The position numbers and the translations under genes were made by a program. From the NCBI RefSeq assembly GCF_024166365.1, contig NC_064830.1, positions 93,922,968-93,986,967 on the forward strand: DNA of 64,000 bases, given 5' to 3'. Shown here piece after piece: positions 23,747 through 35,900 of this stretch. The notes beneath the pieces are model-generated. The model saw only the letters and a program-made list of their open reading frames with translations, made no database searches and was not told the DNA's origin. This stretch comes from Elephas maximus indicus. Its lineage: Eukaryota > Chordata > Mammalia > Proboscidea > Elephantidae. The number at the start of each line of letters is the position of its first letter. Position 1 is the first letter of the stretch.

Positions 23747-26700
23747 GGCCGCTGGAGGCCTGGGGCCGGCCGCAGGGGCGGCTTCCCTTCGGAGGGAGAG
23801 GCGTGGGCGATGGAGCCAGCACGCTGTGCCCCCCGGAGCCCAGCAGAAATTGCCTGCGTTTGGGGGAAAAGTGTCAGCGAGGCTACGGAGACACCACCAG
23901 ATAGTTGAAGAGCAAAGTTTTACTCCTGTCTTAATGCTGTAGCGTTCTCTGGACAGTTCCCCTCTGAAAATGGAAAGCCTTCGTGAAACAAGAGACTCTT
24001 GCTAAGAGCAGGGGGTGCAAAGAAAGGCTGACTCCTCTACCCTGGGCATTTCCCGGGTCAGAGATACGGCCCTGGGGCTACTGGGAAGAGAAGGGCAGCT
24101 GACAGGGGCCCCATGTGGGGAGGCGTTGGAGGGCCTAAGGGGCAGGGTGAAGATGCCCGAGGGTACATGCCCATCAGCTCTGCCCCAGGAAGAGCTCCAG
24201 GCAGCACCCAGAGGTCAAGGGTGATCTCGGAGACCTAGAGCCAGAGGGTGCAGGGAGCCTGGTGGGGCACGGAGTCTGTGTTCAGAGGAGGATTGCTCTG
24301 TAAGACCTAAGCACTTCTGGGTAGCCCGTCTGACGGTGCCGCACTGTCGTGATAGGTGGGGACTGGGATGTGGGGTGGGATGAGGCACAGGATCCAGTGT
24401 GGCTTGGTGCCCCCTCCTCGTCCTGGCTTGTGGAGGGAGGGCAGGGATGCGGGTACATGCCCTCTCAGCAGCTGGTGGTGTGGCTTAGGCTCAGAGCGGA
24501 GGCCTGGCCGGGGTTGGGGATGTGGTGGTGAGTATCCTGGGCGAGATGAGGCCTGAGGAGCTCACTGAGGTGCTCAGTAGCCCACCAGGCTCAAAGTCTC
24601 TTTTCCCAGCCAGTCCGGAGCCCTAGCCACACTGACCTATGAGGACAGCAGGGTGGAAGAGGAGCCCCAAGTCTAGAGGCCTCCACCTCTTGGCCCAGAA
24701 TGGCCTCTGAGTCTGTGTCAGCCGCCCCTCCATGCCCCCCGCTTCTGTGTCAGCAGAAGACTGGGAGCACGTGCCTAAGCAGCAGGCCTCTCCGCCCCGA
24801 CCACCCTGTCCTAGGAGAGGGGCACCCTAGGGGGCTTCCTGTCTAAACAGCACTGTTTGCCTGGCCTGTGGGTGGGAGAACCGGGGGCCAGCCCTGGCCA
24901 GATGCAGGCCCTCCTTATAATGACCCCCAGCCCCTCTGCAGGGAATATGGGACTCCCACATGGTGCCCGCCTCCAGGGCCTCCAGGCCTCTCATGTTTAC
25001 ATAGCTGGGCATAGCTGTGCCCAGGGTGGGACCTGGTAGGGTCACTGAGGGCGTCTTGTAGACCTGAGCCCTGACCCTGGTGGCCGTATACACGCTGCAG
25101 TACCAGCTTACGTGGAAGCATGCTGCCCCCGCGTGGCTTTTAAAAACCATGTTTACCATATTTTCCAGTGATAACCTGGAGAGGGATGCCTGTTCTTCTG
25201 TTCTTTAAGTGTGCATTGGACATCTGCATGCTCCGATCTCATTTCTTGTGACAGCTTAGCATCTCTGTAGGGTCTGGGCTGTCAGTGCCTCGAAGGCCTG
25301 GTTGGGGCTCTGGGTGTGTCACACACTGGTGAGAACACAAACCCTAACACATAACTGAAATGTTGAGGCCCTCAGGGGAGGTTTAAGATGCACTAAGCAT
25401 CATCAGGTGTGCGTTGTGACATCTGTGGAGACGCCCGTGCATTGCATCCCATCAGGAGAAGAGCCTGGCGTCCTCTGCAGGGTGTCCACATCCTCTTCAG
25501 ACATTTGTCTGGGACTTGCTTACCCTCTGCTGCATGTCTGTCCTTTCCAGGAGCCTTGGTGAAAAGACTCATCTGGTTTAATATGTTTGCTTTGCAAAAA
25601 AACTCAGTGACACTCCAAATAGCCACTTGGAATCCTGCAGGGAAGGCAGACCCTCGGTGCCAAGGTGGCTGCTTTCCTGGGTATGTGGTGCCCACACAGG
25701 GAGGGGCAGCAGGCCCTTTGCCTGGCCTGAGCCTTTGGGGAGGGGCCGTGCTGGGCCATCATCCTGCTGCCTGCATCCCTGGGCCACCTGGCCCCCTGCC
25801 ACACTGTGCTGGCGTTCAAACTCCAAGCTTCCCCAACTCTGGAAAAACCCCAGCTCCTGCCTGGGCGCCAGTTGTCACCCCTGGTCCACATGCAGAGCTT
25901 TTGCCATCAGGGCCAGACAAGGTGGAACCAATGGTGGCACCACAGAGGTAGGGAAGATGCCACATACCATGTCTTTTCCATACTCTGAGCAGGAGAACAG
26001 CGTTCTTGTAATTTCTTGTTCTGTCATCCAGAGGCCTGTCCCGGCTCCCACCTCCTAGCTCGCTGAGGCACAGGGCAGACAGAATTTCTGTGGGAGCAGA
26101 GGTGGCCGTGGGGATGGGGAGCGGCAGGCAGGAGGGGCAGCCTCAGGTTGCTCCGGAGCTTGTCCTTGTCCGGAGCTGCAGAGATGACTGGGCAGGGAGG
26201 GAGCACGGGGAGTGGGGAAAGCAAGTTGCAGTTAGACCTTCGGCTTCTAGAGGGTTGACCTGACTTGGCTGCCTCTCTGCCTGGTAAGCCGGCTGGCGGG
26301 CGCCCTGGAGCCGCCTGGGCTTGCCCTATTTTCTTTTGAGCAGAGTCTTCCTGGTGCTCATAAAGATTCCTCAGACATGCCGAGGCCCTTTCCAGTGTAG
26401 GACACGCTCTCCATTTAGTACCTGACCAGAAGTTTCAATACTTCATTTCTGTTTTAGGGACTGCGACAGCAGACGGTATTTTAGCGGCTTCTAGGAAGGT
26501 CTGTCTGTTGAAGCCAAAGCCACCTGAGCCCGAGTGGTTCGAGGGTCACCTGCAGAGTGGTTTCCTGGCTGTGCTTATCAATTATTTAGGCGTAGGCATC
26601 GTGCAGATCGTGAATGAGGTATATAATCCCGTCTTGTGTATGGATTTTTAAAATAATTGCCCTGGACTGAACTGAATAAACTGAAGCGATGAAAGCTCTG
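23747..26700 (+). other. ORAI2: ORAI2 3' UTR
   Basis: This is a long, largely repeat-free stretch after the stop codon. The first canonical poly(A) signal in a plausible setting is AATAAA at 26675-26680 ('actgaataaactgaagcg'), giving a 3' UTR of about 2.9 kb. No open frame in it resembles a known protein. The exact end is inferred. Confidence 0.6.
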
Positions 26701-29700
26701 TCTGCCCTCAGTGGTGCGCCGTGGATGGGGTGGCACGCGAAGCCTTGTCTTTCCCTAGTGTCTGTTGCACAGCTGGCCATGCATGCATCCTGGAATGACT
26801 GGTCACTTCTGAAGTCCCACCACCACCTCCTGATTGCTGGTCACTGGCCATAGTGCTGTGGGGGCCAGTGGGCAGTGGACATCTCTGGGATGGAGAGGTG
26901 GGGTGCTTGGTCAGACTGACATGCTGCCAGGCTCCGGCCACGCCACTGGGGACCCAAGAGAAGGGGGTGCTGCTGAGCAGTGAGTGCCTCTGCCTGCTGC
27001 TTCCCTTCCTTGGCTGGGCTCTCCCTTCGCAGACATAGGGAGGGGCCACCTGTGTATGTGGACACAGGGAGGGGGCCACCCGTGGGTGTGGCTGAGCTGG
27101 GCCAGAGCCCATCTGGGCAGGGGCAGGGTGCAAGTCCCCACATTCCCCAGGAGAGAGAGCCACCGAGGTTCGCGTCCTGCGGTGCCTTCTCCAACAGCAG
27201 GTACCCGTAGCCCCGGGGCCAGCCTTGGTTGCCCACCAGGCAGCAGGAACACCCTTCCCACAGCCAGCCAGGTAGAGGCCACCTTCTCCAAAGAATTCCA
27301 TCCTTGACTACTTTCAACTTTGTTACTTCATCCTAGAGGCTCCAAGGAACCAGGAGTGCAAAGCAGCTGGCAGTGCCTGTGTTCTGCCAGTCCAGAGAGG
27401 CCAGACTGCCTCTTCAGCCCAGGAAAAGAGGATTCCTAGGGCCATGGGTGGCACAGAGGTGTGGGGTCGGCACAGTGGCCTGTGCCAGCGAGCCTGCTGG
27501 CCCAGTTTTCAAGCCCTCAAGCAAGAGAACACTTAAAATGGGGGGGGCTGCAGTTTCCTTAAAGAGAAAAAAGACACACCCCATCACAGGTGGGGCAGGA
27601 GGAGTCACTGATGACTGTGGACCATTTCTGCAGGGAGCCCAGCAAGCCTGCCCCAGAGAAACCCTGTGACCACCCACCCAGCAGACTGTTGAGGACTCAC
27701 ATCTCGACTTGGCAGGTTGAGTAGTAGGGTCGTAGCACTCTGCATGGGCTCCGAGCCCCCTTGCCAGCCCACTGAGAACCTGCTTACCCCGCTTTCCAGC
27801 TCCAGTTGCCCACTGGACCTCCCACAAGTTGCTGTAGGACATGGTACTCAGGTCTAGGCAGGACTAACGCCAGAGGATGCTCCTTGGACTGCACTTAGCA
27901 CCCCTTCCCAAGTCAGGGCCAGCCTGGGCCTCGCTGTCCACCACGCAGAATAAATAAACAGCACCAACTTCCCTGGTGTCTTCCCAAAGCAGGTCAGGCT
28001 GAGGAACATCAGCTGAGCCACCCCTTGACTTACTCCGGGATAGGAAGCTGCCCTCTGAGCAGATACTTCCATGAGTGTATTATCACAGGCTTGCGCCTTC
28101 TCCTTAGTTTGAGACTGAAAGAGGATTAGAACTGACACGCTGGTCTGTACAAAATGTGTCTGGTACTTAACATTTGCTGAGTGAGTGCGTGAGGAGTTAT
28201 CCAAAACACAGGGTTAAACAGCAGTTAGTTACCCTGCACTCTGACTGCTGGGGACCAATGCCTCAGAAACGTGACGTGCACTGGTACCCAAGAGCCAGGT
28301 GTGAGTGAAGTATCCCAGCCTGCACTCTCACAGCCCCATCCTGGTTGGTCTGTAAATGTCCTCACTTGGAGGAGGTGTCAGTGTGGGAGACAGCAGGTCC
28401 CATATAGCCTGACAGTCTTCATATAGTAGCTTCAAAGACAAACTCAACTATTGGGGTCGCCACCTTGACTATCCTGTAAGGGAACATTCCCTCAAGTGTG
28501 TTCTGCAGCATTGTAGAAGGGCCAACTGCCCAAATGTCTGGCAAACTCTGGGTTATCCTGGTGTGGGGGGTAAGGCAGGTTTCTTTGCTGAGTGGGTCCC
28601 CCAAGCCTTAACACTCCTCTCCCATGGAGGGCTCAGGGTACAGGTTCTCCCAGATGTACTTCCCTGTGGAGCCCCTTTTGGTAGGCTCTTTGTGGGCTCC
28701 ACCCAGGGGTGGGGTTGCTCTAAGGCCCAGCCTGTCAGGGGCAGACTCCCACAGGCCCTCTGGAGTAGACCACCAGCCGCTCTCCTGCCAGATGCAGCAG
28801 GGGTGGCTGGAGCTCAGGCTGGGCTTGCACTTGACATTCAGCCCTGGTCCTGCATGGGCCTGCGAGCACCCTGTGTGGTGGTCACAACACTTGGGAAGCT
28901 GTCCTCCATCCCCATCCCCTGACTGAGCTGTCTGGGAGTCCACTTGCCGTATCGCCCGCCAGGCAGCTGGGCCTCTCACAGCCACTTGAAATCTGAGAGC
29001 TTCTCTCGTCTTTCCCAGGGTTTTCCAGACCCAGCAGTGGCTCGGCAGCTGGGAATGGGGCTTAGCAGACAGTGCACGCTGACCAGCAGCTCCTCCCCGC
29101 TGACAGCTCCCAGGTGTTGCGAGTGTGTCTGTAAGAACCAGTCCCAATCATGACCCTGCCCTGGCTTTGGTGAGCCGGCTCCCGCTGAGTTGGCTCCCAG
29201 CACATGGGTGGTGAGTCAGTGTATTCTGTTCTCATGAGCAGCACGGGAGGGCTGGCCACACAGCCCAAGGGTTGGCCACCATCCGCCTAACCTCGTGGCC
29301 TGCTCCTCACCTGCCCACAGGTACCCCGGGGCAGCCGGCCCATCCAGGTGAGTGCCCCACACAGCACCAGCACCAAGAAAGTGAACAACCTCGCAGGGTC
29401 CTGGCAGGTGAGGAGCATCTTTTTTGTGGTTGTTGTTACTTCTTAACAGCATTATTTGCAGTGAGGGTGAAGCAGGCTCTCGGGTTTTCCTGCCCTCATT
29501 GGATCCCCACCCCTCAGGGTCCAGCAGTGATGCAGGCTAAGCCTGACTCAAAAGCTTTCACCAAGGCTCTGAAGTCTGAAATGACAGTAACTTCAAGTCT
29601 TCTACCAATTCCTTTCTCCAATCCAACATGCTCCCCAAATGGTGGGAAAATTAGGAAACCGCATTAAAGAAACGGATAAAGGAGGACACAGTTTTAAATG

Positions 29701-29885
29701 GTACCAAAATTATTTAAGCTCAAATTACCCCACTCTCTGAAAACTATGATAAATAATCAAACCCAAAAGTAGCCACAGCGTGGGTTGAAGGGGCCGGACC
29801 TGAGGTGCATTCTCATCAAAACGTGGTGGCAAGGGTCAAGCTGATTTCCTTATGAGCTGGGAAAAAGACCCTTGTCCGGGCCCCC
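26701..29885. other. Intergenic region between the converging ORAI2 and ALKBH4
   Basis: This GC-rich stretch has no repeat I can name and no exon I can support. Several open frames of 100-200 codons exist on both strands but lack family resemblance and splice support. It could contain further 3' UTR of either gene. Confidence 0.5.
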
Positions 29886-29886
29886 C

Positions 29887-29892
29887 TTTAAT
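29887..29892 (-). terminator. ALKBH4: Candidate poly(A) signal of ALKBH4
   Basis: ATTAAA on the minus strand lies about 97 bases past the ALKBH4 stop codon. It is the nearest recognised hexamer, but a longer 3' UTR is possible. Confidence 0.4.
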
Positions 29893-29988
29893 CCCAATGA
29901 TTGGTAGGTCGATAATAGGTAGGTCGGTCACTCGGTGGGCCTGGCACCCCAGGGCAGGACCATGCTGGCTCCGCCCACATGAGGTTGC

Positions 29989-32900
29989 TCACGTGGGTCT
30001 TCCTTGGAAGGAGAAGGCGATCTGCAGGAGCTTCTGCCCCAGTTCCTGCTGCTTCCCTCCAGAGCAGAACTCAGCTGACAGCTCCCTGAAGGTGACGCAG
30101 ACGCGGCGAGCTGTGATGTGTTTCCGGTGGATGGCGTGCTGCCACTGGTGCCGTGCTGCGCCAGAGAGCACAAGCAGAGACCGGCGGGGCACGGGGACGG
30201 CCACCTCCACGTCCTGGCACAGGACAGACCTACTGAAGGCCACCACACCTTCCACCATGGGCTCCAGGGAGCCGGGAGATGCTGGGCAGAGCAGCAGGCT
30301 GCCGGGCGCCTCGTGGGTCATGGACAGCACCGTGGGGGAGAGCAGGTTGAGGCTCACCAGCCGCTCCCCCCATAGCCAGGTGTCATCCAAGTGGGGGTCA
30401 ATGGCCGAGCCCCGCTCAGGGCAGTAGTCCAGGTTACACTGTTCAACGGGCCGGAAGTCCTCCAGGATGGGGTAGAGGCCCATTCTGCGCACCACCTCCC
30501 GGCTAAAGCTGGGCAGGCCTCTGAAGCCAGCAGCCTTCAGCTTCCGTTTGCGAAAGTTGACTTTGGGGCCATAGTCCTGAAGGATGAGAACAAAAAGGAA
30601 ATGGAGAAGTGTTTGAGTTTACCAAAACGTCTACCATGTGTTGGGTCCGAAGACATTAATCTCAGTGAATGAGATGGGCAGAACCCCCTGACTTCATGGG
30701 CCTGGCATTCCAGCAGGCAACCGCGGAGACCTACGTAATACAGCATGTATCAGATGGCGGCCAAGGGGGAAAACAAAGCAGGGGAGGGACGTGAGGTGCC
30801 AGGGGAAGGGCTGTCCTGGCCTAGGTTCCCAGAAAGCAAAGCTAGAGACAAAAGGCCTGCCTGCAGGTATTTTATTCTAGGATGTGATCCCAAAGAGTGG
30901 GCATGTGGGAAGAGTGATCAGAGAAGGCCAATCCAAGGCCACATTATAGAGCTGGTCAGCCTGGGGTCAGCTGAGGTTCAGAACCATTAGGGAGAATGGA
31001 GTTACCATAGGACCCAGCGGTTCCAATCACAGATACGCTCAGGGGAGCTGAAGTATATGTCCACACAAAAATGTACACACAAGTGTTCACAGGAACATTA
31101 CAACAGCCAGAACAGGAACAGCCTAAATGCCCATCAACAGGTAAACTGATAAACCAAGTGTGGCCTAGGCAGAGAAGGGAATGTGACTCAGCCATAAAAA
31201 GGAACGAAGCTGACACACGCTACAACATGAAGGGGCCTCGAAGACATTAAACCAAAAACCAAACCCAGTGCCGTTGAGTCGATTCCGACTCATAGCAAAC
31301 CTATAGGACAGAGTAGAACTGCCCCACAGAGTTTCCAAGGAGCACCTGGCGGATTCAAACTGCTGACCCTTTGGTTAGCAGCCGTAGCGTTTAACCACTA
31401 CGCCACCAGGGTTTCCTTGAAGACATTATGTTCAGGAAAAGAAGTCGGACGCAAGCACCACATACTGTATGATTCAGTTTATACGAAATGTCCAGAACAG
31501 GCGTATCCACAGAAGACAGGAAGTAGGTTAGTGGTTGCCTAGGGCTGGGGGAGAGAATGGGAAATGACTGCTAATGGGTATCGGGTTCCTTTCTGGGGTG
31601 ACAGGGTGTTCTGGAACCAGACAGTAATGGTGGTTGTACAACATTGTCAGCATACTAAAAATCACTCAAGCATACGCTTTAAAAAGGTGAGTTTTATGGT
31701 ATGTGAACCATATCAAAAGATATAATAACTCAACAACAGCAAAATAAAAATAAATAAGCCAAAGTAAAAATGACAGTGTAGGAAACCCTATGGGGCAGTT
31801 CTACTCCATCACATGGGGTTGCTATGAGTCGGAATGGACTCCATGGCACCTAGCAACGACAACAGAGCCAGTGAAAAGATCAGTGGTTACCATGGGTCCA
31901 TGGGTGGGGGGAGAGGCGAATAGGGAGAGCACAGGGCATTTTTAGGGCAGTGAAAACTATTCTGCATGACACGTAATGGTGGACATATGACATTATACAT
32001 TCTTGAAAGCCCGCAGAGCTGTACAAAGAGCAAACACTAGTGTGAGCTATGGTGGATTCGAACTGCCGACCTTTCGGTTAGCAGTTGGAGCACTTAACCA
32101 CTACGCCACCAGGGTTTCCCTGTGGACACTAGTCCTAACAGTTTATCAACATGAGCTCATCAGCTACACCAAACGTGCCAGACGAATACAAGATGTTCAT
32201 GGGAGAAACTGTGCAGTTTTTCTGTAAACTTAAACTAAAAAATAAAGTACATTAAAAAGATAAAAAGGATAAAATAAAACATTAGGGAGGAACCTTGTAA
32301 AACGCTCCTCAGAACTGCCGCCTGAAGAACAAGAGGGGAGCGTTTAGCCACCACCTTGAGGGTGGCTCTACGTGGTGTCGACGTCTGCCTTCTCCCAGGC
32401 ACTGCCTGCCCCAGGGTGCGGGGCGAGTGGGCTCCTGCAGACCCCACTGGGCAGCAGCAGCAGCAAGCGGTGGGGAGAGATGGGGCCAGGCTGCCTGCCA
32501 GCAGGGCAGGAAGTGAAAGGCTGGCTGAGAAGACGAGAGGCAGGAACAGAGGCATCCCTGAGGTGGCGCTGCAATTCCAGACAAGGCAGGCCTGCCCGCG
32601 GAGGCCCTCCCCAAGGAAAGCGGAGCCAGGCGGGGCTGCGGAGGATGCACTGAGCTGGGGGTGGCAAGGAACAGCCAAGAGGCCACGCGACGGTCACAGG
32701 GGCGGGCAGTCGGGCTAGTGCGGTGGGGCGGGGTGGGGATGGGGGTGGCCACATCAGCAGGGTCTTCTAAGTCATTGTACAAACTGGGGTGTTTCCGTGG
32801 CGATGGGGAGCACTAGAGAGTTTTTACCAGAGAAGAGACACGATCTGACAGGTTTATGGGCCACTTTTACTGCAAAGTAACCGAAGAGGAGGCAAGGCTG

Positions 32901-35900
32901 AGGCAGGAAGCCACTGCGGGGGCAGCTGGAGGTCTGGATCGAGTAGCAGCAGAGAAGACGGGGTGACATGCCCAGATTCAGGATATTCTCTGAAGGAAGA
33001 GCTGACAGGAATTACCCATAGGTTGGAAGTGCAGGATGAGAGAAAAATTGGGAAAGGCCCCAAAGTTTCTGGGCTGAGTAGGTGGAAGATGGAATTTGCT
33101 GAGCTGGGACCCAATGAGGGGATATGAGGGGAGAACCGGGACCATTTTAGGGTCTGATGCATATGAGAAGCCTGGGCTAATGTTCGGATCTTCTAAACAC
33201 AGGCGGCGTTCAGAGCCCTGGCTTGTTGAGCTCGCTGAGGGAGTGGGCCCAGGGAGGAGAGAAGAGGTCTGAGGGCTGGGCCTGGGGACCCGCCAACCTG
33301 AGGAGGCCAGGAGAGGAGGCAGAGGCAGCCTGAGAGGAGTGGCAGCTGAGCAAAGAAAGTGTTTCAAAGAGGAAGGCGTTATCAGCTGCGTCAGAGTGCT
33401 GCTCTAGGCACACGGGATAAAGCCTTAGACGAGAGGTGGGGCTCAGGTCATGGAGGGCAGCGATGGAAGCCATTTTTGAGTAGGATACAAGGAATTGAAG
33501 ACAGTGAGGATAAACAACTTCAAGGAATTCTGTTGCAAAGAGGAAAGCCCCAGAGCCTCTTGGTATGCTGATGGCAAAGACCCAGAGTAGCGGGCAAGGC
33601 TAACCTTGCAGGCGGGAGTGGGAAATGCTGTGGCATTTAGGAGAGGGGGGACAGGGCCCTGTGCACAGGTGGGCATAGGGTGGCCTTGGAGAAAAGCCTC
33701 AGCAGCAGGAGAGACGGTGGCCGTCTGCACACACACACAGGTGGTGGGTACATGTGTGTCCTTTTGCCCAGTGAGGCAAGGTCATCTGCAGAGAGCGAGC
33801 AGGTGTGGAGGAGGAGAAAAGATCTCAGAGAGGACAGTGCTGGTATGGATGACCTGAAAGACCCAGTGTGGCTGCTGAGAGTGGGGAGGGCCCAGCTCCA
33901 CTGGGAGACCCTCGTGGAGGAGGCCTGTCACGGGCTGGAGTCCTATCACGGGCTACGTGCTGCGCTGCTTCTCGGCCAGGGCTGGGTGCAGAAGCAGGCA
34001 CGGGGCAGGCAGGTGGGCTTGCCAGGGTTGTGGTTTAGCAAAACGAGTACAATGAAATGAGGGCCAAAGGGTGAGGGAGTTGGCAGGGCGATGATTAATA
34101 AGGTGTCATGGCGTTGACGTTGGGTAAGACAGATAAGAGGAGTGAGAGAAGGGAAGGGCAGGACGGATGGGCCGCAGGAGCCGGTGGGGCCAAAGACTGT
34201 GAGGTAGCAAGGAGTGAGTTAGAAAGTGAGGAGTGGACTGAGGCAGGAAGGAGGAGGCCCAGGACCTCGAGGCCAGGAGATTCACTGGAACGCGTGAGAG
34301 GAGGAATACAGCTAATGGAGAGAGAACTTCACGACGTGAAGGGAGGCCAGGCAGGTGAAGGCATCTGGCAGTTTCTGTGGCGGCAAGGGGTCCTCCTTCA
34401 GAAAATCCTGAAGCCAGCTGGGAAGAGGGGCATAGAGAATGGAGCAGCCGCATCTGCCTTGGAGTCAGCCTCGATGCTGTCTTGTTGGGAAGCTGAGCTG
34501 ACTCAGCTGGCCCTCCCTTCCACACACCCCTGGGCCACCCCTGCCACCCTCGGTCCCGAGGTTAGGGGAAGCTTGCCCACTAACAATCCTGGGGGTGTTG
34601 GTGGAGGACCCTGAGAGGCCCGGTCAGACAGGTGGGAGAAAGGGTGAGCAAAAGGTCTCTGAGACAAGGAGGGGTCTACAGGGCCCCCTGGCGACGTGAC
34701 AGGTCCCTGAGCTCTGGCCGGCGCACCTGCTTCCTCCGTCCAGACTGTGAGAGCTTCCAGGGGTCACGGTCCATCAGACGCACCAACTCAGCTTCTTCAT
34801 CCCGGGTCACAAAGTCTTCTATCAGTGTCACTCCTGGAAAGGGGAAGGCCCACCCTTCGAAGTCAGCCTCCTCGGCACCCACTGCCCAGCCAGTGTGGGA
34901 GCAGTAAGTGAAACGGTCTGGGTTCTGCAAAAGAAAGACAGGGTGCTGGAGCCATCGCAGCCCTTCGAAGGTACCCCCTGGGAGCAGCCCCTGCCTGGTG
35001 GCCAGCTGCCTTTGAGGGGGTCTCCAATGGTTCACTCTTCCCTGTCTTTAAGCTTAGTGAAGTCCGGTGACTTCCGTCTTTGCCCTTGAGCCTTCTCTTT
35101 CTCAGACTCAGATCAAAAGCTGCAGAGCAAGCGGTGCCTCTGGCCCTCGCCATGTCCCCGGAGCCACTTTGGAAGGCAGCTGGAGTCTGGAGGCAGGCCA
35201 CACAGGGCGTGGGGCAGAGCCCTGCCCAGGGCCAAGGCCTCTGCGAAAGGCTCGCAGCAAGGCCCCTTTCTCACTTTCTTTCTTTGTAAAAGGGAAAGCA
35301 TCCTCACAGCCAAGGCAGTTATCTCCATTTTATAGATGCAGCGACTGAGGCTCAGCAGTTAGGAAGTGGCCCGAGGCTGCATAGCCAGGAAGCAGGCAGT
35401 GAGTCCACAGCGTCACCATGTCACTGGCGGGGCGGCTCCAGTCTTCCCCCAGTGTCATCGGTGGGAGAAAGGATTGAAGGAGCGGACCTGTGAAAGCACC
35501 CAGCCCAGGCCAGGGGTTGAAGGAATATGTGAACCCCAACCCTGAGCCCTTGGGGCTGTGCAGAGGGGAGCAGCACATGCTGGGAGACCAGAGCGGAGCA
35601 GCCGAGGCAAGGGCCTCTCTGGGTCCTGCCCTCCTCTGTGGCCACCCCGGAGGCCTGCTGCTGGACTCTCTTCAAAACCAGACAGAACTTGCAGTTCGTC
35701 CGCCAGGAGTGCAGTGCGTGGACAACGGCCTGCTGCAGTGCCTTCAGGACCTACCTCAGGTTTCCAGCTGAGGCCAAGCTCTTCCCGGGCAGCCCCAGCA
35801 ATGCTGAGCCTGGCCCTGGCCGTGTCTGCCCAGCGTGGCCCTCCCCTGCTGGCAGTCTTTGCCCAGAGCTGCTGCTTGGATTGGCCATGACTGTGCCAAT

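Larger units (their letters stand above)
30577..34726 (-). other. ALKBH4: ALKBH4 intron 2
   Basis: It contains L1M pieces at 30990-31735 and 31863-32260, AfroSINE pieces at 31250-31416, 31780-31865 and 32047-32122, and an antisense L2 at 32790-34480. 30577-30989, 32261-32789 and 34481-34726 show nothing else I can name. Confidence 0.8.
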
